Positions 1 through 9,095 of a stretch of 64,000 nt of DNA are shown piece after piece. The first letter of the stretch is position 1, and every line of letters begins with the position of its first letter. Origin of the DNA: Phytohabitans aurantiacus (GTDB taxonomy: Bacteria; Actinomycetota; Actinomycetes; Mycobacteriales; Micromonosporaceae). A program made the translations under genes and the position numbers. Location: positions 1 to 64,000 of the forward strand of contig NZ_BSDI01000052.1 of the NCBI RefSeq assembly GCF_027923225.1, given 5' to 3'. The notes below the pieces were generated by a model. The model was not told the DNA's origin. It worked only from the letters and a program-made list of their open reading frames with translations, and did no database searches.

Positions 1-453
1 CGACGACAACGGCGGCGGAACCTTACGCTCGTCACCCTCCTTCGACGGCCAATGCTCCGTCGACTCGAACACCATCGACGACGACATGTACGTCACCTTC
101 TGCAACCGGCCATCCCGATGCGCCGCGATCGCCGCATCACACGACGCCGCCATGATCCGCTCATTCGTCGCCAACAAGTCATACGCGTACGCGTGGAAAT
201 ACGAGATCCCACCGATCATCGCCGCACCCGCGATGAAGTGATCACAATCCGAGAGCAACTCGGTCAGCAACGACACGTCCCGCGCGTCACCCTCCACGAA
301 GTGGTAAGCCGGGTGACTGTCGTAACTGTGCGACACCGGACCATACTTCGAAAAGTTGTCCAGCCCGACCACCTCATGGCCACGGCCCAACAACTCCTCG
401 ACCACGTACCCGCCGATAAACCCGGCCGAACCGGTAACCAGGACCTTAGCCAC
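1..453 (-). CDS. NAD-dependent epimerase/dehydratase (N-terminal part, runs off window)
   Basis: About 151 codons are visible; the gene continues past the left edge. The N-terminus reads AKVLVTGSAGFIGGYVVEE, a Rossmann GxxGxxG nucleotide-binding motif of extended short-chain dehydrogenases. It is followed by GLDNFSKYG (the acidic residue after strand 2) and YMSSSMVF, where the catalytic Ser region lies. The start is GTG at 453 and overlaps the end of the upstream glycosyltransferase gene by 8 bases. Its place behind a nucleotide-sugar dehydrogenase and a GT2 enzyme suggests a sugar-nucleotide epimerase or dehydratase for a cell-surface glycan. The substrate cannot be read from this part. Confidence 0.85.
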   Translation of the reverse strand, partial: MAKVLVTGSAGFIGGYVVEELLGRGHEVVGLDNFSKYGPVSHSYDSHPAYHFVEGDARDVSLLTELLSDCDHFIAGAAMIGGISYFHAYAYDLLATNERIMAASCDAAIAAHRDGRLQKVTYMSSSMVFESTEHWPSKEGDERKVPPPLSS

Positions 454-1216
454 TTACCTTGCTCTCCTTCTCAACCGAGTCCACGACAGGGTCTGCCGCG
501 ACCTGCGAAACAGTCAGCCTGCGACCAAACGCGAAAAAGTACCAACGCAGATATGAAGGCAGAAACCGGCCCACGTCGAAGCGGGACTCGCCGAGCTGCC
601 GATCCAGCCAGATGGTGGGGATCTCGGCGACGGGCAGCCGCAGCCGGTTGGCCTTGGCGCTCAGCTCCAGGCCGATCTCGAACCCGGTGCGCGACTCGAT
701 CCCGACCTGCCGCACGAACGACGTGTCGTACGCCTTGAAGCTGTTCGTCGCGTCGCGGGTGCCGACCCGGGCGAACCAGTGCAGGGTGCGCCCCGCCCAG
801 CGAGACAGCATGCGCTTGAACCGTGGCCCGCCGACCTGCTGCCCACCCGGCATGTACCGGGACGCGGCGGCCACCGCGACGCCGCGGTCGACCAGGCGGG
901 CCAGTTCGTCGATCTGGCGCGGGTCGTCGGAGCCGTCGGCCATCGTGACGACCGCGACCGGAGCCCGTGCCTGGTCGATGCCGAACCGGATGGCGTTGGC
1001 GGGACCCCGCCCGTACGTGTTGAGCACCGTGCGCACGCGCGGGTCGGTGCGTGCGACCTCTTGGGCGTACGGGACGGTGGTGTCTTCGGGCATGTCGTGC
1101 ACGACGAGGATCTCGGCGGGCAGCAGCACCTCGCGCCCGATCCGGTCGAGGCAACGCACGATCGCCTCGCCCTCGTTGTAGACCGGGATCACCACGGTCA
1201 CCCGCGGAACAACCAT
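446..1216 (-). CDS. Family 2 glycosyltransferase (DPM1/polyprenyl-phosphate type)
   Basis: A 256-residue GT-A fold enzyme. It opens with VTVVIPVYNEGEAI, the usual nucleotide-sugar binding strand, and has an acidic metal-binding segment (MADGSDDP, about residue 95) in the DxD position. SRYMPGG and a hydrophobic C-terminal stretch (SYLRWYFFAFGRR) resemble dolichol/polyprenyl-phosphate sugar transferases. The ATG at 1216 overlaps the upstream stop as ATGA, so I prefer it to an upstream in-frame start at 1249. It forms a translationally coupled cassette with the dehydrogenase before it and the epimerase after it. Donor and acceptor are unknown. Confidence 0.88.
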   Translation of the reverse strand: MVVPRVTVVIPVYNEGEAIVRCLDRIGREVLLPAEILVVHDMPEDTTVPYAQEVARTDPRVRTVLNTYGRGPANAIRFGIDQARAPVAVVTMADGSDDPRQIDELARLVDRGVAVAAASRYMPGGQQVGGPRFKRMLSRWAGRTLHWFARVGTRDATNSFKAYDTSFVRQVGIESRTGFEIGLELSAKANRLRLPVAEIPTIWLDRQLGESRFDVGRFLPSYLRWYFFAFGRRLTVSQVAADPVVDSVEKESKVSG

Positions 1217-2427
1217 CACACAAGCACCCCCTGCCCGGTCAGACCCCACATGTCGACCAGCGGCTTGTCGGTGGTCAAGTCGCGGTACTCGGGATGCGGG
1301 CTGGCGATCACCAGCAGGTCGGCGCGCTCCAGCACCTCGTCGAGCGGGGTGAAGCGCTCGTCCGAGATGTACGGGTCAGTGCACAGCGTTTCTCGCGCCT
1401 TCAGCAGGAGAATCTTGCGCAGCTTGTACGCCAACGACTCACGAGGATCGTCGCTGCCACCCTTGAACGCCATCCCCAGGATGCCGACGCTCATCGAAGA
1501 CAGGTCGAAGCGCGACTCGAGCCGCGACACCAGATACAGCGGCAGACCCTCGTTGATGAGCATCGCCGAGTGCCCCAACACGAAGTTGTTCCGGTTGAAC
1601 GCCGCCAACTGCATCGTGTCCTTGAACAAACACGGCCCCGCCGCGAACCCCGGCATCGGCAGATCCGCCGCCCGCGGGTAATCGAACGTGATCGCATGCC
1701 GGATCCGCGCGAAATCCAGACCGAAATCGTTCGCCATCATCCAGAACTGATTCGCCGTCGCGAACTTGATGTACCGCCACGTGTTCGTGAACAGCTTCGC
1801 CAGCTCCGCCTCCTCCGGCTCCAACGGCACGATCTGATCCGTCAGGTTGCGGAAGAGTTTTTCGGCGCGCTGCAGCGCCTGCGGGGTACGGGCGGCCACG
1901 ATCTGCGGCAGCTCGAACAGCTCCGTCATGGCCTTGCCCTCGGCGATCCGCTCCGGGCAGAACGCCACGTCGACCGCCAAGCCCTTGCTCGACAGGAGCT
2001 TCTCGGTCAGCGCCGTCACACCCGGGTACACAGTGGACCGCAGCACGACGAGCTGGCCGTCGCGCAGGTGCTCGGCGCACCGGTCGAGCGCGCGCGGCAC
2101 GGCGCCGAGGTCGGGGTTGAGGTGCTCGTCGACCGGGGTGCCCACGACGACGACCAGGTGCTCGGCCGACGCCACGCTCGCGGGGTCGGTCGAGGCGCGC
2201 AGGCGGCCGGCGGCCACCGCCTCGGCGAGCACGCTCGCGGCGCCGGCCTCGTCGAACGGCAACGTGCCAGCGTTGACGGTCTCCACCGCGGCGGCGTTGA
2301 TGTCGTACAGCGTCACGCGCAGGCCACGCGAGGCGAGCGCGATGCCCAGCGGCAGGCCCACCCGGCCACAGCCGCCGACGATGCAGACGTCAGTCGAGAA
2401 CCCAATGTCCGTGGAAGAACGCATCAT
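1216..2427 (-). CDS. UDP-glucose/GDP-mannose dehydrogenase family protein
   Basis: A 403-residue NAD-dependent nucleotide-sugar dehydrogenase, which oxidises a sugar-nucleotide C6 hydroxyl to a uronate in two steps. Visible motifs are the N-terminal Rossmann GGCGRVGLPLG, CPERIAEGKAM, the catalytic-Cys segment AGPCLFKD (usually GSCFPKD in the family), and the C-terminal GMAFKGGSDDPRES that binds the nucleotide. The first ATG overlaps the pheT stop as ATGA; a second ATG follows directly. It is coupled to the GT2 gene downstream. The exact sugar (UDP-glucose, ManNAc or another) is not resolved. Its position after pheT suggests read-through from the pheST operon. Confidence 0.88.
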   Translation of the reverse strand: MMRSSTDIGFSTDVCIVGGCGRVGLPLGIALASRGLRVTLYDINAAAVETVNAGTLPFDEAGAASVLAEAVAAGRLRASTDPASVASAEHLVVVVGTPVDEHLNPDLGAVPRALDRCAEHLRDGQLVVLRSTVYPGVTALTEKLLSSKGLAVDVAFCPERIAEGKAMTELFELPQIVAARTPQALQRAEKLFRNLTDQIVPLEPEEAELAKLFTNTWRYIKFATANQFWMMANDFGLDFARIRHAITFDYPRAADLPMPGFAAGPCLFKDTMQLAAFNRNNFVLGHSAMLINEGLPLYLVSRLESRFDLSSMSVGILGMAFKGGSDDPRESLAYKLRKILLLKARETLCTDPYISDERFTPLDEVLERADLLVIASPHPEYRDLTTDKPLVDMWGLTGQGVLV

Positions 2428-4925
2428 GCTCCCCGTAGTACGGCGCCGACCCTTGTGGACGCCTCCGCCACCGCGGCGTCGCGCGCGGCGACGGCCTCCT
2501 GGGCGGTCAGGGTCCGGTCCGGCGCGCGGAACGTCAACTTGTACGCCAAAGACTTGCGGTCCGCACCGAGTTGCTCCGACGTGTACACGTCGAACAGGCG
2601 CACCGCCTCCAGCAGCTCCCCGGCACCGGCTACCAGCGCGCGCTCCACCTCGGCGGCGGCAACGCCCGCGTCGACCACCAGCGCCACGTCGATCAACGCG
2701 GGCGGGAATGTGGAGATCCGCGGGCCGGGCGTCACGTCGGCCACCGGTAGCGCGCCGAGGTCGAGCTCCATGGCCGAGGTACGCCGCGGCAGCTCCAGCC
2801 CGGCGACGGCGGCCGGGTGCAGCTCACCGGCGTGGCCCACGACCACGCCGTCGACCGCGATCTCGGCGCACCGGCCCGGGTGCCACGGCGCGTGCTCGGC
2901 GTTGCGGATCTGAACCCGGCCGGCCGGTACTCCCGCGGCGTCCAGGGCGATGCGGGCGGCCTCGACCGCGTCCGCCCAGCCCGCCGGGCGCCCCTCGCCC
3001 CACCAACCGGCCGCTTCGGCCTCACCGGCCAACACCACGGCCACGTGCCAGGGCTGCTCGGGAACGACCGCGTCGGCGGCGGCGAGCTGCTCGTCGGTCG
3101 GGCGCCGCTCGACGCCCATCTCCGGCGGCGCGCCCGCGCCCGGTCGCGGCTTGAAGATCAGCCCCATCTCGTACAGGGCGACGTCGCGCAGCCCGCGCCC
3201 CAGGTTGCGCCGCAGCGTGGCGAGCAGCGGGGGCAGCAGCGAGGTACGCAGCAGCGGCTCCTCGTCGGAGATCGGGTTCGCCAGGCGCACGGCCGGCTCG
3301 TCGATCCCCAGCGCCTCCAGCGCGGCCGGGCCCACGAACGGGTACGACAGCACCTCGACGTACCCGTTTTCGGCGAGCGCCCGGGCGACCGAGCGGCGGC
3401 GGCGCTGCTGCGCTGTCAGGCCGTTGCCGGGCGGCGCGATCGGCAGCACGCTGGGCACCTTGTCGTACCCGTCCAGCCGCGCCACCTCTTCGACCAGGTC
3501 AGCCGGGTCGGTGAGGTCGGGGCGCCAGGTCGGCGGCGTGACCGTCAGCACATCACCGCTGGCCGCCACGGTGCAGCCGACCTCGGTGAGCGTCTCAATC
3601 ACCCGCTCGGTGGTGTAGGGCACGCCGATGTGGCGCGCCGGCAGGCCCGGGTCGAGGGTCACCGGCGTGGGCGGCTGGACGTGGTCGAGGTCGAGCACCG
3701 CGCCGTCGGTCGCGCCGCCGGCGTACTCGATGAGGAGCCGCACTGCCCGATCGAGGGCGACCAGCGGCAGCGCGGGGTCTACCCCGCGCTCCCAGCGCTT
3801 GGCCGCCTCGCTGAACAGCTTGTGGCGGCGGGCCGTGCGCCCGACCATGACCGGGTCCCAGTGCGCGGCCTCGAAGAGCACGTCGACGGTGTCCGGCGCG
3901 ACCTCGCTGGTCTCACCGCCCATGACGGCCGCGAGCGAGATGGGTACGCCAACGCCGGAGCTTGCGACGGCCTCATCAAACCCGGTGTCGCAGATGACCA
4001 TGTCTTCGGCGTCGAGCACCCGCGCGACACCGTCCAATGTGGTCAGCTTCTCGCCCTGGTGTGCGCGCCGGACCAGCAACGGGCCGCGCAGCTTGGCCAG
4101 GTCGAAGGCGTGCATCGGCTGGCCGTACTCGAGCATCAGGTAGTTGGTGATGTCGACGGCGAGGCCGAGCGTGCGGATGCCGGCCGCCGTCAGGCGCCGG
4201 GTCATCCACCCGGGCGACGGCGCGTGCGGGTCGATGCCGCGCACCGCCCGCGCCGCGAACCTGTCGCAGCCTACGGTGTCTTCGACGATCACCTGGTAGG
4301 CGGGGGTTTCGGTGGCGCCGGGCGCGTCGACCGCGCCCAGGTCGCGGAACGGCACGCCGAACGCGTGCGACAGCTCGCGACCGATGCCGCGCACCGACAT
4401 CCCGTACCCGCGGTCGGGAGTGATCTCCAGCTCGAACAGCACGTCGTCGAGCCCGACCACCGGCCGCGCGTCGTCGCCCGGCTTGGCGGAGATGTCGGCC
4501 GGGAACACGATGATGCCGGCGTGCTCGTCGCTGATGCCCAGCTCGCGGGCCGAGCAGATCATGCCGTTGGAGATCCGCCCGTACGTCTTGCGGGAGCCGA
4601 CCTCGAACCCGCCGGGCAGGACGCCGCCCGGAAGGATCACCGGCACCAGGTCACCCACCGCGAAGTTGGTGGCGCCGCAGATGACCTCCTGCGGCTCGGC
4701 GCGGCCGATGTCGAGCCGGCAGAACCGGATCGGCTTCTTGAACCCGGTCAGCTCCTCGATCTCCAGCACCCGGCCGACGACCAGGTCACCCTTGATCGTC
4801 TCGCGCTGGTCGACCACCCCGTCGACCTCGATGCCGAGCCCCACGAGCGCGGCCTCCACCTCAGCGCCGGTGACGCCGGCGGGCAGCTCGACGTACTCGC
4901 GCAGCCAGGACAGTCCGACCCGCAT
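2424..4925 (-). CDS. pheT: Phenylalanyl-tRNA synthetase beta subunit
   Basis: An 833-residue beta chain of the (alpha-beta)2 cytosolic PheRS that charges tRNA-Phe. It begins MRVGLSWLREYVELP. It has the tRNA-binding EMAP-like domain (about 40-155, with VICGATNF), B3/B4 editing domain, B5 domain, the catalytic-core-like region (PNPISDEEP-type segment LANPISDEEPLLR), and the C-terminal anticodon-binding FDX-ACB domain ending at LRGA. Length is normal for the family. It starts 3 bases after the pheS stop, so the two subunits are co-translated. No frameshift or missing domain was seen. Confidence 0.97.
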   Translation of the reverse strand: MRVGLSWLREYVELPAGVTGAEVEAALVGLGIEVDGVVDQRETIKGDLVVGRVLEIEELTGFKKPIRFCRLDIGRAEPQEVICGATNFAVGDLVPVILPGGVLPGGFEVGSRKTYGRISNGMICSARELGISDEHAGIIVFPADISAKPGDDARPVVGLDDVLFELEITPDRGYGMSVRGIGRELSHAFGVPFRDLGAVDAPGATETPAYQVIVEDTVGCDRFAARAVRGIDPHAPSPGWMTRRLTAAGIRTLGLAVDITNYLMLEYGQPMHAFDLAKLRGPLLVRRAHQGEKLTTLDGVARVLDAEDMVICDTGFDEAVASSGVGVPISLAAVMGGETSEVAPDTVDVLFEAAHWDPVMVGRTARRHKLFSEAAKRWERGVDPALPLVALDRAVRLLIEYAGGATDGAVLDLDHVQPPTPVTLDPGLPARHIGVPYTTERVIETLTEVGCTVAASGDVLTVTPPTWRPDLTDPADLVEEVARLDGYDKVPSVLPIAPPGNGLTAQQRRRRSVARALAENGYVEVLSYPFVGPAALEALGIDEPAVRLANPISDEEPLLRTSLLPPLLATLRRNLGRGLRDVALYEMGLIFKPRPGAGAPPEMGVERRPTDEQLAAADAVVPEQPWHVAVVLAGEAEAAGWWGEGRPAGWADAVEAARIALDAAGVPAGRVQIRNAEHAPWHPGRCAEIAVDGVVVGHAGELHPAAVAGLELPRRTSAMELDLGALPVADVTPGPRISTFPPALIDVALVVDAGVAAAEVERALVAGAGELLEAVRLFDVYTSEQLGADRKSLAYKLTFRAPDRTLTAQEAVAARDAAVAEASTRVGAVLRGA

Positions 4926-4928
4926 CCC

Positions 4929-5990
4929 TCAGACCTCCATACCGAACGCGCGGCTGAACCGGGCGTCGCCTTCAACGAGCTCGCGCATGTCGCCCACCCC
5001 GTGGCGGACCATCAGCGTACGTTCGATGCCCATCCCGAACGCGAAGCCCGAGTACCGGTCGGGGTCGATGCCGCAGGCCCGCAGTACGCGCGGGTTGACC
5101 ATGCCGCAGCCGCCCCACTCCACCCACTGTGGACCGTCGCGGTGCGCCGGGAACCACACGTCGAACTCGGCCGACGGCTCGGTGAACGGGAAGTAGTGCG
5201 GCCGCCAGCGGGTGCGCGCCTCGGGCCCGAACATGGCCCGCGCGAAGTGGTCGAGCGTGCCGCGCAGGTGCGCCATCGTGATGCCCTCGTCGACCACCAG
5301 GCCCTCGACCTGGTGGAAGACGGGCGTGTGCGTCGCGTCCAGCTCGTCGGTGCGGTACACCCGGCCCGGCACTACGACGTAGATCGGCGGCTGGCGGGTC
5401 AGCATCGTGCGCGCCTGCACCGGCGAGGTGTGCGTGCGCAGCACCAGGCCGGGCTTGTCGACGTGGAACGTGTCCATCAGCCCGCGCGCCGGGTGGTCCG
5501 GCGGGATGTTGAGTGCGTCGAAGTTCGCCCACTCCAGCTCGACCTCGGGGCCTTCGGCGATCTCGTACCCCATGCCGACGAACAGGTCGCCGACGCGCTC
5601 CATCAGGGTGGTCAGCGGGTGCCGGGCGCCGCGCGGGCGGCGGCTCCACGGCAGGGTGACGTCGACCCGCTCCTCGGCCAGGATGCGCTGTGCCTGCTGT
5701 TTCTCCAGCTCCACGAGGCGGGTGTCGAACGACGACTGGATCGCGGCGCGCGCCTGGTTGACCCGCTTGCCGGCGTCGGCCTTGGCGGCCGGTGGCAACG
5801 CGCCGATCTCGCGGCGGGCCAGCGAGACCGGCGCCCGGTCGCCCAGGTGCAGGTGCTTGACCGAGGTCAGCTCGTCGGGGTCGGCCGCGGCACCGAACGC
5901 CTTTTCCGCCTGCGCGACGGCGTCATCCAGCGCCTCGGGATCGAGCAGCGCGACCTGCTTCGGGTCGTACGGATCGTTGCGGTACGTCAC
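4929..5990 (-). CDS. pheS: Phenylalanyl-tRNA synthetase alpha subunit
   Basis: A 353-residue catalytic alpha chain of class II PheRS. After an N-terminal coiled-coil (about 1-95), the aminoacylation core shows motif 2 (RVYRTDELDATHTPVFHQVE), WVEWGGCGMVNP, and motif 3 (GFAFGMGIERTLMVRHGV). The start is GTG at 5990. It is 3 bases upstream of pheT. No T-box or Phe-rich leader peptide was found in the short gap before it. Usually pheS directly follows the trmH gene in actinobacteria; here a DUF899 gene intervenes. Confidence 0.97.
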   Translation of the reverse strand: MTYRNDPYDPKQVALLDPEALDDAVAQAEKAFGAAADPDELTSVKHLHLGDRAPVSLARREIGALPPAAKADAGKRVNQARAAIQSSFDTRLVELEKQQAQRILAEERVDVTLPWSRRPRGARHPLTTLMERVGDLFVGMGYEIAEGPEVELEWANFDALNIPPDHPARGLMDTFHVDKPGLVLRTHTSPVQARTMLTRQPPIYVVVPGRVYRTDELDATHTPVFHQVEGLVVDEGITMAHLRGTLDHFARAMFGPEARTRWRPHYFPFTEPSAEFDVWFPAHRDGPQWVEWGGCGMVNPRVLRACGIDPDRYSGFAFGMGIERTLMVRHGVGDMRELVEGDARFSRAFGMEV

Positions 5991-6044
5991 AGCCTTGAGA
6001 GTCTACGGCGTGCGTTTTCCGCCCCCCGCCCCCGCCTGTGATCG

Positions 6045-6827
6045 TCAGTGATGGGTGCCGTGCCGGCCGAGGGTCTCCACGGGGGTCGCGCCGGGGCGGG
6101 TCCATTGCGGCACCGGCCGGGTGCTCTCGCTCCAGCCGGCGTTCCCCTCCGCGTCCGAGCGCCAGTGCCAGCACGCGTGGTGCCCCTCGGGCCAGCCCTC
6201 GGGGTTCTCCTGCCACGCCTCGCGGCGGCCGTAGGGCGTCATGTCGAGCAGGGCGAAGGACCCGCTGTACGCCTCCGTACCGCGGCCCGTCGTGGAGTAG
6301 GTGAGGAAGGTACGGTCGCCGTCACGCAGGAAACAGGCGAGAACACCCATTTCGCCGCCGACCGGCTCCTCCACGTCGCGCACCGAGTACCACGGCTGGG
6401 TGTAGCCCATGAACTCGACGAAGGCGGCCACCTCGTCCCACCGGCCCGTGGTCACGATGGCGAAGGAGACGCCGCGGGCGTTGAGGTAGACGGCGTCCCT
6501 GAGGTGCCAGGCCGAGTACGTGCAGCCCTCGCACTGCCCCTGGTGTGGCGCGCCGTCGTGCCACATGTGCTTGTAGACCACGAGCTCGTCCCGGCCCTGG
6601 AACAGGTCCAGGAACGGCACCGGACCGTCGGGCCCGACGACCTCCACCGTCCCGTCGAACTCGACCATCGGCAGCCGGCGGCGGGCCGCCGCGATGGCGT
6701 CACCCTCGCGGGTGTGCGCCTTCTCCCGGACCAGGAGCTCGTCGCGGGCGGCCTGCCAGGTGGCCAGGTCGACGACGGGCGGGCGGCCGGGCAGCGCGGC
6801 GGTCGAATCGTTCTGCGTGATCGTCAT
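6045..6827 (-). CDS. DUF899 family protein (thioredoxin-like)
   Basis: A 260-residue DUF899 protein. Family hallmarks visible are LVREKAHTREGDAIAAARRRLP near residue 35, the thioredoxin-like stretch with the Cys pair QCEGCTYSAWHL (about 100), and GWPEGHHACWHW near the C-terminus. The family is predicted to have a thioredoxin fold, but its reaction is not established. A GGAGG site lies just before the ATG. It stands between trmH and pheS, in a place where actinobacteria usually have no gene, so it may be a lineage-specific insertion. The PRK-like flanks show no repeat border. Confidence 0.85.
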   Translation of the reverse strand: MTITQNDSTAALPGRPPVVDLATWQAARDELLVREKAHTREGDAIAAARRRLPMVEFDGTVEVVGPDGPVPFLDLFQGRDELVVYKHMWHDGAPHQGQCEGCTYSAWHLRDAVYLNARGVSFAIVTTGRWDEVAAFVEFMGYTQPWYSVRDVEEPVGGEMGVLACFLRDGDRTFLTYSTTGRGTEAYSGSFALLDMTPYGRREAWQENPEGWPEGHHACWHWRSDAEGNAGWSESTRPVPQWTRPGATPVETLGRHGTHH

Positions 6828-6949
6828 GGCGTCCTCCGTGATGTCTCGTTCCGGACAGCGTCAAGCGCCGTCCTGCGACGGTCACCAGAACAGACGAACG
6901 GCGCGGCCGAAACTCATCGCTCACGCGTGTTTTCGGTGGGCGCGCCTCT

Positions 6950-7774
6950 TCAGTGGGCGCGCGTCTTTCGGTGGGCGCGCGCGGAGGCGTACAGGCAGAC
7001 GGCCGCCGCCGCGGCCAGGTTCAGGCTCTCGGCGCGGCCGTGCAGCGGTACCCGCACCCGGGCGTCGGCCGCCTCGATCAGCTCGTCGGGCAGCCCGTGC
7101 GCCTCCGACCCGAACAGCCACGCGGTCGGCGCGGCCAGCCCGCCCTCGTCTGCGAGGTCGTCCAGGTCGATGTCGCCGTAGCCGGTCGCGGCCAGGATCC
7201 GCAGGCCGCTGGCCCTGAGCGCCGGGATCGCGGCGTCGGGCGAGCGCACCACGTCGACGTGGAACAGACTGCCGGCGGACGCCCGCACGCACTTGCCGTT
7301 GTAAGGGTCGACGGCGTCGCCGGCGAAGACCACAGCTCCGGCTCCCGCGGCGTCCGCGGTACGTAGCACGGTGCCCGCATTACCCGGATCACGGATCTCC
7401 GCGAGCACCGCGACAAGGCGCGGCGTCCGCGCGAGGGCATCCGGCACCGGTACGTCCACGTGGTCACACACCGCGATCAGCCCCTGCGGGCGCACCGTCT
7501 CGGCCAGGGCGGCCAGCCCCTCCTCGGTCACGACTGAGACGCGGTCACCGGCGGCGGTCGCGAGGTCCTCGTACCGGCTCAGCGCCTCCACCGTCGCGAA
7601 CAGCTCGCGCACCGCCCGCGCTCGCAGTGCCTCTCGCACCGCCTGTGGGCCCTCGGCCAGGAAGCGGCCGGTCTCGTCACGCTCGGCGCGGCGCTGAAGC
7701 TTCCGAGCAGCGACGACCCGGGGGGTCCGTGCGGTGTACGGACCGTCCCCGGGTCGTGAAGGTGAACTGCTCAC
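6950..7774 (-). CDS. TrmH/SpoU family RNA 2'-O-methyltransferase
   Basis: A 274-residue SPOUT methyltransferase. The N-terminal substrate-binding domain holds RRAERDETGRFLAEGPQAV. The catalytic knot shows motif 1 (AEIRDPGNAGTVLRTADAAG), motif 2 (FAGDAVDPYNGKCVRASAGS) and motif 3 (WLFGSEAHGLPDEL...VRVPLHGRAESLNLAAAAAV). It methylates ribose in rRNA or tRNA using SAM; the exact nucleotide is not predictable. The GTG start at 7774 overlaps the rplT stop (GTGA), which rules out the longer upstream reading. This is the usual neighbour of infC-rpmI-rplT in actinobacteria. Confidence 0.93.
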   Translation of the reverse strand: MSSSPSRPGDGPYTARTPRVVAARKLQRRAERDETGRFLAEGPQAVREALRARAVRELFATVEALSRYEDLATAAGDRVSVVTEEGLAALAETVRPQGLIAVCDHVDVPVPDALARTPRLVAVLAEIRDPGNAGTVLRTADAAGAGAVVFAGDAVDPYNGKCVRASAGSLFHVDVVRSPDAAIPALRASGLRILAATGYGDIDLDDLADEGGLAAPTAWLFGSEAHGLPDELIEAADARVRVPLHGRAESLNLAAAAAVCLYASARAHRKTRAH

Positions 7775-8157
7775 GCGGCCTGCGCGCCGCCGGTCCCCTC
7801 CGCCGCCACAGCGGCGCGAGCAACCTCGACGAGCGCGGCGAACGCCGGCGCGTCGTTGACTGCAAGGTCGGCAAGGATCTTGCGGTCGACCTCGACACCG
7901 GCCAGGCGCAGCCCCTGGATGAGCCGGTTGTAGGTCATGCCGTTGGCGCGAGCGCCAGCGTTGATCCGCGTGATCCACAGCTGCCGGAAGTCGCCCTTGC
8001 GGTCGCGGCGGTCACGGTACGCGTACTGCATCGAGTGCAGTACCTGCTCCTTGGCCTTGCGGTAAAGCCGCGAGCGCTGACCGCGGTAGCCGCTCGCCTC
8101 TTCCAGGATGGTGCGGCGCTTCTTCTGGGCGTTCACAGCCCGCTTGACGCGTGCCAT
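7771..8157 (-). CDS. rplT: 50S ribosomal protein L20
   Basis: A 128-residue L20, the early-assembly 23S rRNA-binding protein. It starts MARVKRAVNAQKKRRTILE and has the conserved RQLWITRINAGARANGMTYN segment. The C-terminus carries an Ala-rich extension (VEVARAAVAAEGTGG...). In several bacteria L20 represses its own operon by binding a leader RNA. Here the operon is infC-rpmI-rplT-trmH; L20 control is possible but not shown. Confidence 0.98.
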   Translation of the reverse strand: MARVKRAVNAQKKRRTILEEASGYRGQRSRLYRKAKEQVLHSMQYAYRDRRDRKGDFRQLWITRINAGARANGMTYNRLIQGLRLAGVEVDRKILADLAVNDAPAFAALVEVARAAVAAEGTGGAQAA

Positions 8158-8189
8158 CTCAACTCCTCCTTCGTGTCAAGTGGCGCGCG

Positions 8190-8384
8190 TCAGCGGCCGA
8201 GCAACTTGTTGACTCGCTTGGTGTCGGCCTTGGCCACCTCGACCGTGCCGGACAGCTTGCGGGTACGGGTGGAGGGCTTGCCCTCGAGGTTGTGGCGCAT
8301 GCCCGCCTGCTGCTTGACGAGCTTGCCCTTGCCGGTCACCTTGACCCGCTTGCCCATCCCGGTGTGGCTCTTCATCTTCGGCAT
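8190..8384 (-). CDS. rpmI: 50S ribosomal protein L35
   Basis: A 64-residue basic L35, starting MPKMKSHTGMGKRVKVTGKG and ending VNKLLGR. Length and order (between infC and rplT) are typical. It is 32 bases from rplT and 78 bases from infC. The infC-rpmI gap contains a GC-rich hairpin (about 8436-8459, CCGGGCAGC stem) without a T run. Confidence 0.97.
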   Translation of the reverse strand: MPKMKSHTGMGKRVKVTGKGKLVKQQAGMRHNLEGKPSTRTRKLSGTVEVAKADTKRVNKLLGR

Positions 8385-8462
8385 TGTGAACGTTTCTCCC
8401 CTGTTACTCGCCGGTCTCTCCGGCGGGCCCGGGCAGCTTGCGCTGCCCGGCGGTGCCTTCTG

Positions 8463-9095
8463 TCAGGCGCCGGACTCCGCGACGGGCTCCGCCGTGCTGG
8501 CCGGCGTCTCGGCACCGGACTCGGGATCGCGCTCGCGTTGAGCGCCACCCTTGGCCGCCGTGGCGGCCACTGCGGCCGCCTTGGTAGCGCGGTGCGGAGC
8601 CAAAACCATGATCATGTTGCGGCCGTCCTGCTTGGGAGCGGCCTCTACGTACCCCAGCTCCGAGATCTCGGACTCGAGCCGCCGCAGGAGCCGGTAACCC
8701 AGCTCCGGTCGGCTCTGCTCGCGACCCCGGAACATGATCGTCACCTTGACCTTGTCGCCCGCCTTGAGGAACCGGACCACGTGACCCTTCTTGGTCTCGT
8801 AGTCGTGCGGGTCGATCTTCGGACGGAGCTTCATCTCCTTGATGACGGTCTGCTGCTGGTTGCGCCGGGCTTCACGCGCCTTCAGTGCGCTCTCATACTT
8901 GAACTTCCCGAAGTCCATGAGCTTGCACACCGGGGGGCGCGCCATCGGCGCTACCTCGACCAGATCCAGATCGACGTCGGCGGCCAACTGGAGGGCCCGC
9001 TCAAGCGGGACGATGCCCACCTGCTCACCCTCGGGGCCGACGAGCCGGACCTCACGTGCCCGGATCTGCTCGTTGACGCGTGGTTCGACGCTGAT
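8463..9095 (-). CDS. infC: Translation initiation factor IF-3, AUC start codon
   Basis: IF-3 keeps the 30S subunit free and proofreads the initiator tRNA and start codon. The conserved N-terminus EPRVNEQIRAREVRLVGPEG lies upstream of the first ATG/GTG-type start (GTG at 9020). The reading frame is closed by TGA four codons before it. The only plausible start is ATC at 9093-9095, with a GAGGAGG site at 9100-9106, giving 210 residues. Rare AUU/AUC starts are the known basis of IF-3 autoregulation, because IF-3 rejects non-AUG starts. The C-terminus has a variable Ala/Glu-rich tail. It heads infC-rpmI-rplT-trmH. Confidence 0.95.
   Translation of the reverse strand: MSVEPRVNEQIRAREVRLVGPEGEQVGIVPLERALQLAADVDLDLVEVAPMARPPVCKLMDFGKFKYESALKAREARRNQQQTVIKEMKLRPKIDPHDYETKKGHVVRFLKAGDKVKVTIMFRGREQSRPELGYRLLRRLESEISELGYVEAAPKQDGRNMIMVLAPHRATKAAAVAATAAKGGAQRERDPESGAETPASTAEPVAESGA

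Noticed and set aside
2817..6041. Very long plus-strand open frame (over 1000 codons) opposite pheT/pheS.
   Set aside because: It is the antisense of well-recognised pheT and pheS; composition is typical of GC-rich shadow frames and no domain is seen.
5991..6044. T-box or Phe leader peptide before pheS.
   Set aside because: The gap is only 54 bases with no conserved T-box (TGGNACCGCG) or Phe codon run.
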